A stretch of 64,000 bases of DNA from Bacillota bacterium (GTDB lineage Bacteria; Bacillota; Clostridia; Christensenellales; SZUA-584): positions 62,001 through 126,000 of the forward strand of contig JAEZKQ010000010.1 of the NCBI GenBank assembly GCA_023436115.1. Direction: 5' to 3'. Numbering within the stretch: position 1 is the first letter of the stretch; each line of letters begins with the position of its first letter. The translations under genes and the position numbers were made by a program. The notes under the pieces are model-generated. The model was not told the origin of the DNA. It did not search any database and was given only the letters and a program-made list of their open reading frames with translations. Of the stretch, positions 1 through 9,955 are shown piece by piece.

Positions 1-194
1 TGATGGAAAGCTTGAAACCCGGAAAAATGGTCAAAACCATTGGTGGTATCTATGGTAAAATCGCGGCTGTGAAGGAAGACCTTGTGACGATTGAAGTGCT
101 TCCCGATGGTGTGCGTATGGTGTTTGCAAAAGGTGCAATCGCTACGGTTGAGGATTCCGAACTTCCCGAGAACGAAATGGAAGCAAAAAAGTAA
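1..194 (+). CDS. yajC: Preprotein translocase accessory subunit YajC, 3' part
   Basis: The window begins inside this gene, so only the C-terminal 64 or so residues are visible. They carry the YajC core (SLKPGKMVKTIGGIYGKI, then a beta-rich stretch and an acidic tail). The N-terminal membrane helix must lie upstream of the window. YajC associates with SecDF at the SecYEG translocon in the membrane. The ATG at position 3 is internal, because the family core normally follows a membrane anchor. A strong terminator follows directly. Confidence 0.85.
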   Translation, partial: MESLKPGKMVKTIGGIYGKIAAVKEDLVTIEVLPDGVRMVFAKGAIATVEDSELPENEMEAKK

Positions 195-205
195 ACCAAA
201 AGAAA

Positions 206-229
206 GAAGACCCTCATGGGTCTTTTTTT
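206..229 (+). terminator. Rho-independent terminator after yajC
   Basis: Stem AAGACCC / GGGTCTT around a TCAT loop, followed by a run of T, 12 bases after the yajC stop. Confidence 0.85.
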
Positions 230-416
230 ATGTTTGGCGAAAAACATTGGATTTTCCGCCAGTTTGCCGGTTTTGTTCGCTTCGCCTTAATCCGAGCTGC
301 GCTCGAAAAACTGCGCAAAACCGCAAGGTGTGGGTTCGCGGGCAAAGCCCGACTTGCCCGCTTATTATTATATATACTTTAGACAGTCTGGAAAAACGAT
401 CTATATAGGTCTTTTA

Positions 417-2156
417 TTATACCTTGTTTTTGGTAGGTGGCATGACGAGGAGTTTTTCGAAAAGCGATTTATCCGGACTGACGAGCAGCGTATTGTAACC
501 TTCGTATACCACCATACCGGGCTTCGCGCCATTCGGCTTGCGCACATGCTTGCGCGGTGCGTAATCCACAGCCACTTTTGCGCCGCTCTTGGCCTTGCTT
601 AAATAAGCTGCGATGGTGGCCGCCTCAAGCAGCGTTGTTTCGGGCGCATTACCCTTGGCGCTGCATATCAGTACATGCGAACCGGGTATATCCTTGGTAT
701 GCAGCCAGATATCATCGGGCGCGGCTGTTTTCATCGTGAGCAGATCGTTCTGCCGGTTGTTTTTGCCCGCCAGTATGGTATATCCGTCCGACGATATAAA
801 ACGGTGAGGTTCGGATGGTGCCTGCGTGGTGCGCATAGCCGTATGGGCGCGGGGCATAAAGCCGGCCTTGGCAAGCTCATATTCCGTTTCGGCAAGCTCG
901 TCCAAAGTATCGCTGGCATCGAGAGACACCTGCACGCTTTCCAGAAAAGCGATATCCGCGCTTGTCTGCGCGATACGCTTGGCGACGATATCAAGGCTCT
1001 GGCGCAGCTTGTTGTATTTTTTGTATTGCAACTGCGCGTTGGCGGCGGGGGACAGGCGTGTATCCAGTGTGATGGCGACATCTTTACCCGTTATGTAATC
1101 CTGGGCGACAAGCGTCTGCAACCCACGAGTTATACGGTATATATTTGCGGTGATGAGGTCGCCCTGCGACTTATAGATTTCAGCTTTTTTGGCCTGTTCC
1201 ATGGTAAACTGCTGCTTTTGCAGCGTTTGCGCCAGCTTTTCAAGCTGCTTGGATACAAGACGGTGCAGCGATTCGCGTTTGCGGCCAAGTATCTCCAGCT
1301 CTCTGAGACGGTAATAATACGTATCGACAAGGCTGTTCACGGTCTGTGCGGCAACAGTTTCATCCGCGGCGACGCCGTGAAATGGCAAGGCTGCATAGAA
1401 AAAAGGAACGTCTTGGCGCAGATACATCGTGGGGCGGGGTGTCTCTTTGAAAAAATCGAGTATCACATCGGCGATTCTTTCTGCTTCGCGCGGATGCTCC
1501 ATGTAGCCCTCGGGCATATACCGCCAGAGTATTTCATCGGCTGTCTGCCCCGAAACGCCCTGCAGCAGAGACGACAGATAGGATTTTATCTTGGCGCCGC
1601 CCTTTTTATGAAGCATCTCCACAAGCGTCGGGCGCGATATGGTCTTTGGATTGAGCTTGGTCGACTGGGGCTCTTCATATTCCAGCGACGGCAGCACGCA
1701 CCGCACACGGCTCAAAGACTTGGTGACGTGGCGCAAGCTGTCCATGATGACGTTGTTCTCGGTGAGTATGACGTTGGAGTATTTGCCCATAAGCTCGGCA
1801 ATTAACACGAGGCGGCGGGCAAGGCCCAGTTCGTCCTTGGCTTCCATCGTGATTCTGACGATACGCTCAAGGCCAGTCTGCGCGATATCCACGATCTTTG
1901 CACCTGTTAAGTGCTTACGCAAAAACATACAGAACATCGGCGGTGACTGCGGATTGGCATACTTTTGTTCGGTTAGGTGGAGGCGGCAATCGAACGCGCC
2001 TGCGCTAATAAGCAGCTTCGGGCTTTTTCCGGGCGCGCGAAGCGAGAGCACCACGGTATCGGGCTGCGGCTGGTGCACCTTGTCCACCTTGCAGCCTATG
2101 ATGTGCGCCTTGAGCTCTTCCACAATGTAATGAAGCGTCAAACCGTCCAGTGTCAT
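417..2156 (-). CDS. rqcH: Rqc2/RqcH-type ribosome quality control protein (NFACT family, FbpA-like)
   Basis: This 579-residue protein has the NFACT architecture. The N-terminal NFACT-N domain starts MTLDGLTLHYIVEEL. A central helical, coiled-coil-like part spans roughly residues 270-430. The C-terminal NFACT-R domain contains DIWLHTKDIPGSHVLI near residue 490. Family members bind stalled 50S subunits carrying peptidyl-tRNA and add C-terminal alanine tails that mark the nascent chain for degradation; older annotations call them fibronectin-binding proteins. A GGAGG site lies about 8 bases before the ATG. The gene is divergent from proA, and its 3' end is 187 bases from the yajC terminator region. 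Confidence 0.9.
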   Translation of the reverse strand: MTLDGLTLHYIVEELKAHIIGCKVDKVHQPQPDTVVLSLRAPGKSPKLLISAGAFDCRLHLTEQKYANPQSPPMFCMFLRKHLTGAKIVDIAQTGLERIVRITMEAKDELGLARRLVLIAELMGKYSNVILTENNVIMDSLRHVTKSLSRVRCVLPSLEYEEPQSTKLNPKTISRPTLVEMLHKKGGAKIKSYLSSLLQGVSGQTADEILWRYMPEGYMEHPREAERIADVILDFFKETPRPTMYLRQDVPFFYAALPFHGVAADETVAAQTVNSLVDTYYYRLRELEILGRKRESLHRLVSKQLEKLAQTLQKQQFTMEQAKKAEIYKSQGDLITANIYRITRGLQTLVAQDYITGKDVAITLDTRLSPAANAQLQYKKYNKLRQSLDIVAKRIAQTSADIAFLESVQVSLDASDTLDELAETEYELAKAGFMPRAHTAMRTTQAPSEPHRFISSDGYTILAGKNNRQNDLLTMKTAAPDDIWLHTKDIPGSHVLICSAKGNAPETTLLEAATIAAYLSKAKSGAKVAVDYAPRKHVRKPNGAKPGMVVYEGYNTLLVSPDKSLFEKLLVMPPTKNKV

Positions 2157-2195
2157 TTTTTTAAGCCTCCGTTTAGAGACCTATTATACAACGGC

Positions 2196-2224
2196 GTGAC
2201 TTTGGATGCAATTGGTGTTATAAT
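2196..2224 (+). promoter_or_regulatory. Sigma-A promoter of proA
   Basis: GTGACT (2196-2201), 17-base spacer, TATAAT (2219-2224). The transcript would start near 2231. This excludes the longer upstream reading frame and supports the ATG at 2250. Confidence 0.7.
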
Positions 2225-2249
2225 GACAAAAAATATGCGGAGGGATACC

Positions 2250-3485
2250 ATGCAGCACGTTTTGGATAAGGCGCTTGCGGCGAAAAACGCCTCGGCTGTG
2301 TTGGCCGGAGCGGGCATTACCAAGAAAAATGAGGCGCTTAAGCGCATGGCGCAGGCGCTGCGCGATAACGCGGCATATATATTGACTGAAAACGCAAAGG
2401 ACTTGGAGGCCGGAAAACAAAAGGGAACATCCAAAGCGATGCTGGACAGACTGGCGCTCAGCGAAGCGCGCATTGAAGGTATGGCGCAGGGTTTGGAAAG
2501 CGTGGCGAGACTGGATGACCCCGTGGGTGAAGTCATTCATACGGTGCTTCGTCCCAATGGCCTTTCTATAGGCACCAAACGCGTGCCCTTAGGCGTGGTG
2601 GGCATCATATACGAAGCGCGCCCCAACGTTACGTCTGACGCGGCGGGGCTGTGCTTAAAAACGGGTAACGCCACCGTACTGCGCGGCGGCAGTGATGCCA
2701 TCAACTCCAATATCGCTGTGGTGAATGTGCTGCGAAAAGCCGTGGGTGAAGCAGGCCTTCCCGAGGACGCGATACAGCTGATCGACGACACATCACGCGA
2801 AGCGGCTACGTATATGATGGGGCTTAACGGCGTGATCGACGTGCTGATACCGCGCGGCGGCGCAGGGCTGATACAATCGGTGGTCAAAAACGCGACAATT
2901 CCGGTAATCGAAACAGGCGTGGGCAACTGCCATGTGTATATCGACGATAGTGCCGACCTTGCGATGGGCGTGTCCATCATCGACAACGCCAAAACGAGTC
3001 GTCCGTCGGTTTGCAACGCGGCGGAAACACTGCTCGTGCACGAAGCGGTGGCGGAGGCGTTCCTGCCCATGATGGCGGCAAAGTTAAGCAGCGTCGAACT
3101 GCGCGGCTGTGAGAAAACGCGTGGTATTATCGATGCCAAGGCTGCCACGGATAAGGATTATTATACCGAGTACAACGACTATATACTCACCGTCAAGGTG
3201 GTGGGCAGCCTTGATGAAGCCATTGACCATATTAACAAATACGGCACGAAGCACAGCGAAGCCATCGTGACCACCAACTACAACAGCGCTGAAACCTTCT
3301 TAGAGCGCGTGGACGCGGCGGCGGTTTATGTGAATGCCTCGACGCGCTTCACCGACGGCAACGAATTCGGTTTCGGCGCGGAGATCGGCATCAGCACGCA
3401 GAAGCTGCACGCCAGAGGGCCGATGGGCTTAAAAGAACTCACCACGATCAAATACATCATACGCGGAAACGGGCAGATCAGATAA
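2250..3485 (+). CDS. proA: Gamma-glutamyl phosphate reductase
   Basis: ProA reduces gamma-glutamyl phosphate to glutamate semialdehyde with NADPH, the second step of proline synthesis in the cytosol. The 411-residue protein has the usual family length. It shows the aldehyde-dehydrogenase fold signatures, including VGIIYEARPNVTSDAAGL and the catalytic cysteine region SVCNAAETLLVHE, and ends with the typical GPMGLKELTTIKY motif. The open frame extends upstream to 1977. The ATG at 2250 was chosen because GGAGGG lies 5 bases before it and a promoter with -10 at 2219-2224 sits just ahead. No proB is next to it, so glutamate 5-kinase must be encoded elsewhere. Confidence 0.96.
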   Translation: MQHVLDKALAAKNASAVLAGAGITKKNEALKRMAQALRDNAAYILTENAKDLEAGKQKGTSKAMLDRLALSEARIEGMAQGLESVARLDDPVGEVIHTVLRPNGLSIGTKRVPLGVVGIIYEARPNVTSDAAGLCLKTGNATVLRGGSDAINSNIAVVNVLRKAVGEAGLPEDAIQLIDDTSREAATYMMGLNGVIDVLIPRGGAGLIQSVVKNATIPVIETGVGNCHVYIDDSADLAMGVSIIDNAKTSRPSVCNAAETLLVHEAVAEAFLPMMAAKLSSVELRGCEKTRGIIDAKAATDKDYYTEYNDYILTVKVVGSLDEAIDHINKYGTKHSEAIVTTNYNSAETFLERVDAAAVYVNASTRFTDGNEFGFGAEIGISTQKLHARGPMGLKELTTIKYIIRGNGQIR

Positions 3486-3498
3486 CTAAAGATTGCAT

Positions 3499-3530
3499 AA
3501 CGGGACGGTTTTGGCCGTTCCGTTATTTTA
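3499..3530 (+). terminator. Terminator after proA
   Basis: A 10-bp stem (AACGGGACGG with CCGTTCCGTT, one G-T pair) around TTTTGG, followed by a T/A-rich tail. Confidence 0.8.
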
Positions 3531-3564
3531 TACTTTCAATGAGTGAGGTTGCTATATAACTGTG

Positions 3565-3941
3565 ATGATCGCGCCGTGCGGGCCCAACTATGCCATTTGT
3601 TATGCCCATTTGCGGTTAAAAGATAATGCGACGGATGTCGCGGCAGCGACGGCACAAAAATGCCCAGCTGCTTCGTTGCATAATGAGAAACTGTGGGGAA
3701 CGTCAAAACGGCGCGGACTTTTGCTACGATTGCAGCGAGTTTCCCTGCCAGAAGCTTAAACAGCTGGATAAACGCTATCGGAAAAGATAGTCCATGTGCT
3801 GGATGACCTGCAAACAATCAAAACAGAGGGAATCGCCGTGTTTTTAGAACGGCAGCAAGACCGCTGGACATGCAAGAATTGGCGGGCAGCGTGATCTGCA
3901 TGCATCATGGATATTGCGAAGCCTGTGAACCCAAGCAATAA
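3565..3941 (+). pseudogene. Decayed DUF3795-type cysteine-rich protein gene
   Basis: Pieces of one cysteine-rich protein can be read in changing frames. They run MIAPCGPNYAICYAHLRLKD, then CDGCRGSDGTKMPSC, then MRNCGERQNGADFCYDC with SEFPCQKLKQLDKRYRK, then a piece with AVFLERQQDRWTCKN, and finally VICMHHGYCEACEPKQ ending at TAA 3939-3941. The order and cysteine spacing match DUF3795-like zinc-binding proteins. At least four frame changes are needed to join them, so the gene is dead. It sits between two terminators and no other reading frame explains the stretch. Confidence 0.75.
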
Positions 3942-3975
3942 AAAAGGCGGCTTGCAGTGTGTTGCATGCCGCCTT
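3940..3975 (-). terminator. Terminator of the phospholipase C-like gene
   Basis: Stem AAGGCGGC / GCCGCCTT, with a T-run in the minus-strand transcript, placed 7 bases past the stop at 3982. Confidence 0.8.
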
Positions 3976-3981
3976 ATAAGT

Positions 3982-4821
3982 TTAAGCAATTTTTCCGGAG
4001 AAGTTTTTGTCCCCAAACCATGAAGGGATGGGCTTTATCTGGCCGTCGATATAGTCAAACGCAAAGCGTATCATATCGCATGTTTCTTTCACGCCTTGGG
4101 CAATCATATTTTGCATCTGGCTGTACTCGTCTTTGGAAAACCACGTTTCATCACGCCGTTCAGGATACAGCATCACGCGTGCGTCAAACCCTGTCATAGC
4201 GCTGATCATATGGATCAGCAGCTTCTTAGGCAGGTTGATATCGGCAAGCGCCTTTTTGGCTTTGGCAAAATGCCATTGCGCCTGCTTGATGACATCCAAA
4301 GATATCACGCGCTTGTATACATCGTCCGCCACAGCTTTATACCACGCGCAGATACCCTCGCCGATATTGTCGTACATGATCTCGGCGGATACATCAAAAT
4401 TCTGCGGGTTTAAATTCCACTGTTCCATGGCGGAATAGCTATCCCACATGAATTCAATGCCGTGATGCACGCTGGTGTCCTTCCCGGCTTTCCCGTACAC
4501 AAACGGATGCGCGTTTTTATCGATGGCGTAGTGCGCGATAAACCCGGCAATATACGAGACCAGCTCGTCCTTATCCGCACTGTCATATTGCCGTGCAAAT
4601 TCCAATGCGTTTTCCATCTGGTCTCTGACATTTTCATTATGCATTTCAAGCGCAAGCGGCAAGCTGTCTTTCGACGAGCGCCACGGGTAATAGTTTCTAT
4701 AGAAAAGAATATCCGGGCCCTGACAGCCAAGATAAAAAGCTTTTTCATGCGGAATCGCGCCGCTGCCAAGCTGGCTCAGTACCCGTTCACCCGCTGCGCG
4801 ATGTGTTAAATATGCCGGCAT
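3982..4821 (-). CDS. Zinc-dependent phospholipase C family protein
   Basis: The 279-residue protein resembles the Zn_dep_PLPC family. It begins MPAYLTHRAAGERVL and is rich in histidine and aspartate at the positions expected for a tri-zinc site: THR near residue 6, GPDILFY near 50, AHYAIDKNAHPF near 110, and HHGIEFMWDSY near 130. No signal peptide is visible, so it is probably cytosolic and may not be the secreted toxin-type enzyme; substrate unknown. A GGAGG site precedes the ATG. The gene is alone, with its own terminator downstream and about 290 bases of gene-free DNA upstream. Confidence 0.75.
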   Translation of the reverse strand: MPAYLTHRAAGERVLSQLGSGAIPHEKAFYLGCQGPDILFYRNYYPWRSSKDSLPLALEMHNENVRDQMENALEFARQYDSADKDELVSYIAGFIAHYAIDKNAHPFVYGKAGKDTSVHHGIEFMWDSYSAMEQWNLNPQNFDVSAEIMYDNIGEGICAWYKAVADDVYKRVISLDVIKQAQWHFAKAKKALADINLPKKLLIHMISAMTGFDARVMLYPERRDETWFSKDEYSQMQNMIAQGVKETCDMIRFAFDYIDGQIKPIPSWFGDKNFSGKIA

Positions 4822-5081
4822 ATTGGTCAGCCTCCTTTGAAAACCTCTTTTTGCTCCAGTCTAAAAAACGCTACGCTGCCTTAAAAAAGAGCATACGTAA
4901 CGCATTATTCCCTTGATTACAACACTTAAAGCCGGAACCCCAAAAACTTATGGTGTACTGCCACGCATATTGTGCATTTCTACAATTGGCCTTATGTTGT
5001 ATCACGGCTTATATTGTAACATATTAATTTAATATATAAACAGTTAAATAAAGTCAGATCTATAGTGGGGGGGGCTGATTG

Positions 5082-5108
5082 AAAAAAGGCTGCCGTTGCC
5101 GGGCAGCC
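5082..5108 (-). terminator. Terminator of argGH
   Basis: Stem GGCTGCC / GGCAGCC around a 7-base loop, with a T-run on the minus strand, just past the argH stop. Confidence 0.8.
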
Positions 5109-5113
5109 AGTAT

Positions 5114-6489
<1,376 letters not shown>

Positions 6490-6493
<4 letters not shown>

Positions 6494-7707
6494 TTTTTGT
6501 TCCTCTCGGCATCCAGCAGTGCTTTAACCTTAATCGGAAGACCGAACAGATTGATAAAGCCTTCGGCATCCTTCTGATTGTAGACCTCGTCTCTGCTGAA
6601 TGTAGCGAACTCCTCGCTGTACAGCGAATAGGGCGATTTAATGCCTACCGACGTGCAGCTGCCCTTGTAAAGCTTCACACGCACGTCGCCCGTCACGGTC
6701 TGCTGTGTGTAATCGATGAAAGCGCTGAGCGCTTCGCGCAGCGGTGTGAACCACTGACCGTTATAGACCATTTCGGAGAACTTGATAGCTACGCCGTGTT
6801 TGTAATGCAGCGTGTCGCGGTCGAGCGTGATGCTCTCAAGTGCGCGGTGCGCTTCGTAGAGTATTGTGCCGCCCGGTGTTTCATACACGCCGCGCGACTT
6901 CATGCCCACGAGACGGTTTTCTACCATATCGTCGATACCTACGCCGTTGGCCGCGCCCAGCTCATTGAGCTGTTCCAGAAGCTGCACGGGAGAGAGCTTA
7001 TTGCCGTCTACCGAAACGGGCACGCCGTTTTCAAAGCCTACCGTCACATAGGTCGGCTTGTCGGGCGCTTTCTCAGGCGGTGTGCAGATAAGATAAAGCT
7101 CATCCTGCGGCTCGTTCCACGGATCTTCCAGATCGCTGCCCTCGTGGCTTAAGTGCCAGAGATTACGGTCCATGCTATAAGGGCGTTTTTTAGAAACGGG
7201 AAGCGGCAGTCCGCGCTCCTCCAGATATGCGATGGCATCTTCGCGCGATTTGATATCCCAAATACGCCAAGGGGCGATGATTTTCATTTCGGGTGCAAGC
7301 GCCTTGATCGTGAGCTCGAAACGCACCTGATCGTTGCCTTTGCCTGTCGCGCCGTGGCAAATGGCGGCGCAGCCTTCCTTTTTGGCGATCTCGACGAGGC
7401 GCTTGGCAATGATGGGCCGCGCCATGGATGTGCCCAGCAGGTATTTGCCTTCATACACGGCGCCCGCTTTGAGCGTGGGGTAAATGAAGTCAGTAACGAA
7501 TTCCTGCGTTAAATCCTCAATATATATTTTGGACGCACCGCTCGCTATTGCTTTTTCGTTGAGCGGTGAGAGCTCTTCGCCCTGGCCGACGTCCGCCGCC
7601 ATTGCGACGACTTCGCAGTCGTAGTTCTCTTTCAGCCACGGAATGATGACCGACGTATCAAGCCCGCCAGAATAGGCCAGCAAAACTTTTAATTGACTCA
7701 TATGCAT
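6490..7707 (-). CDS. argG: Argininosuccinate synthase
   Basis: ArgG joins citrulline and aspartate with ATP to make argininosuccinate. The N-terminal ATP pyrophosphatase loop AYSGGLDTSV lies near residue 10, and the family block ICHGATGKGNDQVRFEL near residue 118. The frame stays open a further 13 codons upstream. The ATG at 7707 (MHMSQLK) was preferred because GGAAAGG lies 6 bases before it; 7701 is a possible alternative. The 405-residue product has the usual length. It is first gene of argGH. I saw no clear T-box or ARG-box upstream. Confidence 0.96.
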
Positions 7708-7892
7708 ACATAACCTTTCCGATTGATGTTTATAATTATACAACAAAGTGTATATTTATGCAATACTTTTAGATTCTTTTTTTATGGATTTTTCCTTGCC
7801 ATGGCAGAGTATTTCCGATATAGTATTTCCTGCGGCAGAAAAAGGCCATGATCTAAGAAATTTCAATAAACTTTGCTGTGTTTTCCGTTGCA

Positions 7893-7921
7893 TTGAAATT
7901 GCATATATGTTACTATATAGA
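7893..7921 (+). promoter_or_regulatory. Candidate promoter of tig-clpP-clpX
   Basis: TTGAAA (7893-7898), 17-base spacer, TATAGA (7916-7921), about 60 bases before the tig start codon. Confidence 0.5.
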
Positions 7922-7983
7922 GCGGCATTTTTGCAAGAGAGATAGCCGCTATTTTGGTGAAACAATCCGAGGAGGACAATAAA

Positions 7984-9318
7984 TTGGCGAAAGTGGAAAG
8001 CGTTGGCGCGAATAAGGTTAAATTAACGATCGAAGTATCAGCAGAGGATTTTGCGGCAGCGCTGCAGCAGGCATACCTTAAGAACAGAAGCAAATTCAGC
8101 ATACAGGGTTTTAGAAAAGGCAAAGTTCCAAGACCTGTGATTGAAAGCCATTACGGCGAGGGCATTTTTTATGAGGATGCGTTTGAAATCGTATTCCCTG
8201 AGAGTTATACAAAAGCCGTTGACGAGCTTGATATTATACCCGTATCAAGACCTGAGCTGGATGTGACGGCTATAGGCAAAGAAGGCGTATCGTATACCGC
8301 CGAGGTTTTTGTGAAGCCCGAAGTGAAGCTTGGTGAATATAAAGGCGTGAAAGCTCAGCAGGTGAAGGCTGAGGTTTCGGAAGAGCAGGTGGATGCAGAG
8401 ATTTCCCGCATTGCCGACCGTAACGCCAGATGGGTTGAGGCAGACCGTGCGGCTGCGGATAAAGACAAGGTTATCATCGACTATTCGGGCAGCGTAGACG
8501 GCGAAAAGTTTGCGGGCGGAACCGCTGAGAATCAGTCGCTTGATTTGGGTTCGGGCACGTTTATCCCCGGATTCGAAGAGCAGATTATCGGCATGAAAAA
8601 GGACGAGGAAAGGGATATCACCGTTAAGTTTCCGGAAGACTACCGTGCGACGGAGCTGGCCGGCAAGGAAGCGGTTTTCCATATCGTGCTGCGCGAAGTG
8701 AAGCAGAAGGAAATGCCGGAGCTTAACGACGAATTTGCTCAGGATGTATCTGAGTTTGATACATTTGCGGAGTATCGTGAGAGCATCCGTGCGAAGATGG
8801 TGGAATCGGCGGAGCACCGTGCTCAGCATGAGACGGAAGACGCTGTATTGGCCCAGGTGGTCAAAAACGCTGAAATCGACCTGCCGGAATGCATGATCGA
8901 AAACCAGATCGATCACCAGTTGCAGCAGCTTGAATACTCTATGATGTATCAGGGTATAAAACTTGAAGACTATCTTGCCATGACGGGCACAAAGATAGAG
9001 GATGTGCGTGCACAGTATCGGGAAAGTGCCGAAGGCTCCGTGAGGACTCAGTTGGTGGTGGAAGCGGTCATGAAGGCCGAAAACATTGAAGCGACGCAAG
9101 AGCAAATTGACGAAGCGATAGCCAAGCGGGCCGAACGCGCCAAAAAAGACGCGGACGAGTATGCCAAGAACATGAAAGAAGAAGAGCTTTCGTATATCAA
9201 AGAAAATCTGGCGTATGATAATACGGTGCGTTTTCTTGTGGAGAACGCCGTTCTCACAACGCCGAAGAAAAAAGTCAAAAAGGACAAGGCCGAGGAGGAA
9301 AACACTTCGGCCGAATAG
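7984..9318 (+). CDS. tig: Trigger factor, ribosome-associated chaperone and peptidyl-prolyl isomerase
   Basis: The 444-residue protein has the three trigger-factor parts. The N-terminal ribosome-binding domain includes GFRKGKVPRPVIESHYGE. An FKBP-type isomerase domain near residues 160-240 contains VIIDYSGSVDGEKFAGG and GFEEQIIGM. The helical C-terminal chaperone domain has a Lys/Glu-rich tail. The start is taken as TTG 7984, eight bases after AGGAGG; an in-frame GTG at 7954 has no comparable site. It precedes clpP and clpX, a common Firmicutes arrangement linking nascent-chain folding to proteolysis. Confidence 0.95.
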   Translation: MAKVESVGANKVKLTIEVSAEDFAAALQQAYLKNRSKFSIQGFRKGKVPRPVIESHYGEGIFYEDAFEIVFPESYTKAVDELDIIPVSRPELDVTAIGKEGVSYTAEVFVKPEVKLGEYKGVKAQQVKAEVSEEQVDAEISRIADRNARWVEADRAAADKDKVIIDYSGSVDGEKFAGGTAENQSLDLGSGTFIPGFEEQIIGMKKDEERDITVKFPEDYRATELAGKEAVFHIVLREVKQKEMPELNDEFAQDVSEFDTFAEYRESIRAKMVESAEHRAQHETEDAVLAQVVKNAEIDLPECMIENQIDHQLQQLEYSMMYQGIKLEDYLAMTGTKIEDVRAQYRESAEGSVRTQLVVEAVMKAENIEATQEQIDEAIAKRAERAKKDADEYAKNMKEEELSYIKENLAYDNTVRFLVENAVLTTPKKKVKKDKAEEENTSAE

Positions 9319-9350
9319 AATACTATACTATATAGGCGGAGGTAAAATCT

Positions 9351-9938
9351 ATGACACTGGTACCGTACGTGATCGAACAGACGAGCAAGGGCGAGAGAAG
9401 TTACGATATTTATTCGCGTCTGCTGAAAGACAGAATCGTGTTCATCACCGGTGAGATAGAGGATAACATGGCCAATCTGGCTGTGGCACAAATGATATTC
9501 CTGGAAGCCGAAGACCCCGATAAGGATATATTCTTGTATATCAACAGCCCGGGCGGTTCGGTGACAGCCGGTATGGCGATATTTGATACGATGCAGCATA
9601 TTAAGTGCGGCGTGAGCACGATATGCATCGGCCTCGCTGCTTCGATGGGTGCGTTTTTACTTGCTGCGGGCACGAAAGGCAAACGCAAAGCACTGCCTAA
9701 CAGCGAGATCATGATCCATCAGCCTTCGGGCGGTGCGCGCGGTCAGGCAACGGATATCGCGATCCATGCGGAGCATATCATTAAGACAAAAAAGAAGATG
9801 AACGCTATATTTGCGGAAAGAACCGGTCAGCCGATAGAAAAGGTGGAGGCCGATATGGAGAGAGACAATTTCATGAGCGCTGAGGAAGCGCTTGCATATG
9901 GGCTGATCGATGAGATCATCCCGCCGAAGAACAAGTAA
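9351..9938 (+). CDS. clpP: ATP-dependent Clp protease proteolytic subunit
   Basis: The 195-residue serine peptidase forms the tetradecameric barrel that degrades unfolded or tagged proteins delivered by ClpX. The catalytic serine lies in GLAASMGAFLL near residue 97 and the histidine in MIHQPSGGARGQATD near residue 122. A GGCGGAGG site precedes the ATG. It lies 32 bases after tig and 17 before clpX, so the three form one operon. Confidence 0.98.
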   Translation: MTLVPYVIEQTSKGERSYDIYSRLLKDRIVFITGEIEDNMANLAVAQMIFLEAEDPDKDIFLYINSPGGSVTAGMAIFDTMQHIKCGVSTICIGLAASMGAFLLAAGTKGKRKALPNSEIMIHQPSGGARGQATDIAIHAEHIIKTKKKMNAIFAERTGQPIEKVEADMERDNFMSAEEALAYGLIDEIIPPKNK

Positions 9939-9955
9939 GGAAACGAGGTGAATCA

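Noticed and set aside
675..1805. Long plus-strand frame of 376 codons
   Set aside because: It lies antisense to rqcH, has no ribosome binding site and no family resemblance; a shadow of a strongly coding region.
8245..9105. Minus-strand frame of 286 codons inside tig
   Set aside because: Antisense to a clear trigger factor gene, with histidine/leucine-rich shadow composition.
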